A stretch of DNA of 7,886 nt from an uncultured Clostridia bacterium. GTDB lineage: Bacteria; Bacillota; Clostridia; Oscillospirales; Ruminococcaceae. Positions 5,881 to 7,886 of the stretch are shown piece by piece (the first letter of the stretch is position 1; the number at the start of each line of letters is the position of its first letter). A model generated the notes under the pieces. That model made no database searches. It saw only the letters and a list, made by a program, of their open reading frames with translations, and was not told the origin of the DNA. Location: NCBI GenBank assembly GCA_947625455.1, contig CANQOJ010000102.1, forward strand, positions 1 through 7,886, given 5' to 3'. The translations under genes and the position numbers were made by a program.

Positions 5881-5900
5881 CACAGTAGTTTTTCTATGAT

Positions 5901-5930
5901 TTGTGTATATAAAGTCATGTAAGCTTTATA
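5901..5930 (+). promoter_or_regulatory. Weak candidate promoter for accC
   Basis: TTGTGT (5901-5906) and TTTATA (5925-5930) resemble -35 and -10 boxes with an 18-bp spacer, about 25 nt before the accC ATG. Each hexamer has two mismatches to the consensus, so this is far weaker than the fabH promoter. It is listed because the long spacer before accC could make a separate transcript useful. Confidence 0.22.
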
Positions 5931-5954
5931 AGAATAATTCACGGAGTTAATTAA

Positions 5955-7304
5955 ATGTTTAACAAGATACTTATTGCCAACCGCGGAGAGATTGCCATTC
6001 GCATTATGCGGGCATGCCGCGAGCTTGGGATAAAGACCGTTGCGGTGTATTCAACCGCGGATAAATTCGCGCTTCATGCGCAGATTGCCGATGAAGCGGT
6101 GTGCATAGGTCCTGCCCCCTCAAAGGACAGCTACCTCAACACAAAGTCGATTATAGCCGCGTGCGAAGCAACGGGCGCAAACGCTATTCACCCCGGTTTC
6201 GGCTTTTTGTCCGAAAACGCGGATTTTGCGCGCTTGTGCGAGAAGTGCGGGATTACGTTTATAGGCCCGTCGCCGCGCGTAATGGACGAAATGGGCGACA
6301 AGGCAAACGCGCGCAAAACTATGATAGAAGCGGGCGTGCCTGTTATTCCCGGTTCTGACGGGATAGTCAAAACGCTTGAAGAAGCATACGAGGTGTGCGA
6401 CAGGATAGGCTACCCCGTTATGGTAAAGGCAACTGCGGGCGGCGGCGGCAGAGGCATACGCCTTGTCGAAAACAAAAACGCCCTTGAAAGCAACTTCCTG
6501 TCGGCTAGCGCGGAAGCGGAAGCCTGCTTTGGAAACGGCGGGCTGTATATCGAGAAATTTGTCGCAAATCCACGGCATATCGAGATACAGCTTCTTGCGG
6601 ACAATTACGGGAATGTCGTGCATTTGGGAGAACGCGACTGTTCACTGCAAAGGCGAAACCAGAAAGTTCTCGAAGAAAGTCCAAGCCCTATTATGACAGA
6701 CGATTTGCGCAGAAGAATGGGCGAAGCGGCTGTAAGCGCGGCAAAGGTCAGCGGATATACAAACGCGGGGACTATCGAGTTTCTTGTTGACAAGGACAAA
6801 AACTTCTATTTTATGGAAATGAACACGCGCATACAGGTTGAACACCCCGTCACGGAGTTTGTCACGGGAATTGACCTTGTAAAAGCGCAGATACGAATTG
6901 CCGCGGGAGAAAAGCTGTGGTTTTCGCAGAATGACGTTAAATTCAGCGGGCATGCGATAGAATGCAGAGTAAACGCAGAAAATCCCCGCAGAAACTTTCA
7001 GCCCTGCCCAGGACTTGTAAAGTCAATACACGCGCCCGGCGGGTTTAACGTGAGGATTGACAGCGCGGTTTATGCGGGATACGAGATACCGCCGTTTTAC
7101 GACAGCATGATTGCAAAGCTGATTGTAAAGGGCACGGACAGGGAAGAAGCTATTATGAAAGCAAGGGTGGCGCTTGCGGAATTTGTGATTGACGGAGTTG
7201 AAACGAACATTGATTTTCAGCTTGCGTTATTAAAAAACGACAGCTTTGTAAAAGGCGATTTCGACAACGGTTTTCTGAACCGCGTTGACATTATGGAGGA
7301 GTGA
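5955..7304 (+). CDS. accC: Biotin carboxylase subunit of acetyl-CoA carboxylase
   Basis: AccC carboxylates the biotin on AccB using ATP and bicarbonate, the first half-reaction of malonyl-CoA formation. The 449 residues match the free-standing bacterial subunit of about 450. The N-terminal domain starts FNKILIANRGEIAIRI and has HPGFGFLSEN (79-88). The ATP-grasp region has Lys116, Lys158 and the glycine-rich lid loop GGGGRGI (162-168), then HLGERDCSLQRRNQK (223-237, with Cys229 and Lys237). The catalytic segment MEMNTRIQVEHPVTE (287-301) has Glu288, Asn290, Arg292 and Glu296; Arg338 follows in ECRVNAEN. These match the numbering of the E. coli enzyme almost exactly. GGAG at 5943-5946, 8 nt before the ATG, supports the start. 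accD begins 4 nt after the stop. Related carboxylases (pyruvate, propionyl-CoA) share this domain, but the neighbours identify the acetyl-CoA enzyme. Confidence 0.97.
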   Translation: MFNKILIANRGEIAIRIMRACRELGIKTVAVYSTADKFALHAQIADEAVCIGPAPSKDSYLNTKSIIAACEATGANAIHPGFGFLSENADFARLCEKCGITFIGPSPRVMDEMGDKANARKTMIEAGVPVIPGSDGIVKTLEEAYEVCDRIGYPVMVKATAGGGGRGIRLVENKNALESNFLSASAEAEACFGNGGLYIEKFVANPRHIEIQLLADNYGNVVHLGERDCSLQRRNQKVLEESPSPIMTDDLRRRMGEAAVSAAKVSGYTNAGTIEFLVDKDKNFYFMEMNTRIQVEHPVTEFVTGIDLVKAQIRIAAGEKLWFSQNDVKFSGHAIECRVNAENPRRNFQPCPGLVKSIHAPGGFNVRIDSAVYAGYEIPPFYDSMIAKLIVKGTDREEAIMKARVALAEFVIDGVETNIDFQLALLKNDSFVKGDFDNGFLNRVDIMEE

Positions 7305-7308
7305 CCGA

Positions 7309-7886
7309 ATGGACATTGAAGAACTGTTCAAGGTTGTAAAAGCGCGTTTTACCGACGACAGCCGAGGCTCTGTCGACAAAAGCGACGTCGAGATACCGCA
7401 GGATCTGCTGTTCAAATGCCCGCGCTGTTCGAATGTTTTCTACAACGACGAGTTTGTGAACAACAAAAAGGTCTGCCCCAAATGCAATTACCACGCAAGG
7501 CTGACATGGCAGGAGCGGCTTGAAATGACGGCTGACGAGGGGAGCTTTATACCGCTTGACGAGAATTTAAGGTCATTGAACCCCATTTGTTTTCCGAGGT
7601 ACGAGGAAAAGGTCAGAAAGTGCATTGACGAGTGCGAAACGAACGAAGCGATAGTCACGGGAGAATGCACGATACGCGGGTACAGGTGCGTTATAGGCAT
7701 TATGGACAGCCATTTTATGATGGCGAGCATGGGAAGCGTTGTCGGAGAGAAGATTACAAGGGCGTTTGAATATGCGACAGCGAAGAGACTGCCCGTGATA
7801 ATGTTCACAGCGTCGGGCGGCGCGAGAATGCAGGAGGGCATTGTGTCGCTGATGCAAATGGCGAAAACAAGCGGAGCGGTGAAGCA
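7309..7886 (+). CDS. accD: Acetyl-CoA carboxylase carboxyltransferase beta subunit, N-terminal 192 residues (cut by the window edge)
   Basis: With AccA, AccD transfers the carboxyl group from carboxybiotin to acetyl-CoA, making malonyl-CoA. From the ATG at 7309 the frame stays open for 192 residues to the right edge. An N-terminal zinc ribbon has Cys37, Cys40, Cys56 and Cys59, in the contexts FKCPRCSNVFYNDEF and VCPKCNYHARL; it lies about 10 residues further in than in E. coli. The crotonase-fold domain then begins, with HFMMASMGSVVGEKITRA (135-152) and TASGGARMQEGIVSLMQMAK (167-186); the paired glycines form the expected oxyanion site. GGAGG at 7295-7299 lies inside the end of accC, and the start is 4 nt past the accC stop, which indicates coupled translation. 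The C-terminal third is missing, so fusion to accA cannot be judged; in this kind of cluster accA usually comes next. Confidence 0.96.
   Translation, partial: MDIEELFKVVKARFTDDSRGSVDKSDVEIPQDLLFKCPRCSNVFYNDEFVNNKKVCPKCNYHARLTWQERLEMTADEGSFIPLDENLRSLNPICFPRYEEKVRKCIDECETNEAIVTGECTIRGYRCVIGIMDSHFMMASMGSVVGEKITRAFEYATAKRLPVIMFTASGGARMQEGIVSLMQMAKTSGAVK

Larger units (their letters stand above)
5690..5896. repeat. Spacer segment bounded by 9-bp inverted repeats, possible MITE-like unit
   Basis: TAGAAAAAC at 5690-5698 and GTTTTTCTA at 5888-5896 are exact inverted copies. They enclose both the heptad repeat and the nested hairpin, giving a 207-bp non-coding unit between fabZ and accC. Ends of this kind suggest a miniature mobile element, but no clear target-site duplication flanks them and the A/T-rich arms could match by chance. 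TTTTTCTA also occurs after the first heptad block (1431-1438). There is no transposase in the window. Confidence 0.35.

Noticed and set aside
5788..5893. Intrinsic terminator formed by the nested hairpin and the TTTTT run.
   Set aside because: The T run starts 8 nt beyond the outer stem and the stem is broken by unpaired stretches, so it does not meet the usual form; partial attenuation remains possible.

Overview
The window is a chromosomal cluster for type II (dissociated) fatty acid synthesis. Gene content and order (fabH, fabG, fabF, accB, fabZ, accC, accD on one strand), strong GGAGG/AAGGAG ribosome binding sites, a textbook sigma-A promoter and AT-rich spacers suggest a Firmicute, most likely a Clostridia-class bacterium. 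This assignment rests on family knowledge and style, not on a database search.

Layout. Positions 1-1334 lie on the minus strand: fabD (malonyl-CoA:ACP transacylase) is followed after 6 nt by the start of aroE (shikimate dehydrogenase), which runs off the left edge. Positions 1335-1682 are a divergent intergenic region. It holds a heptad-type short repeat, several TTGAG/CTCAA motifs, a perfect TTGACA-17-TATAAT promoter for the plus strand, and a leader of about 100 nt with a small AT-rich palindrome. Positions 1683-5682 carry five tightly spaced plus-strand genes: fabH, fabG, fabF, accB and fabZ. Positions 5683-5954 are a 272-nt non-coding spacer with a second copy of the heptad repeat and a nested hairpin repeat. 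Positions 5955-7886 carry accC and the 5' part of accD, which runs off the right edge.

How the genes work together. AccB (biotin carrier), AccC (biotin carboxylase) and AccD (carboxyltransferase beta subunit) make malonyl-CoA; accA is not seen and may lie just downstream. FabD moves malonyl to ACP, FabH starts chains from acyl-CoA, FabF elongates, FabG reduces the 3-keto group and FabZ dehydrates. The cycle lacks two parts here: no acyl carrier protein gene and no enoyl-ACP reductase (FabI/FabK/FabL/FabV type) lie in the window, and fabD sits outside the main operon.

All complete genes look intact, with catalytic residues in place. The most unusual material is non-coding: the repeat found in both intergenic regions and the nested inverted repeat between fabZ and accC. 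I see no phage, transposase, CRISPR or RNA gene, and no clearly new protein system.
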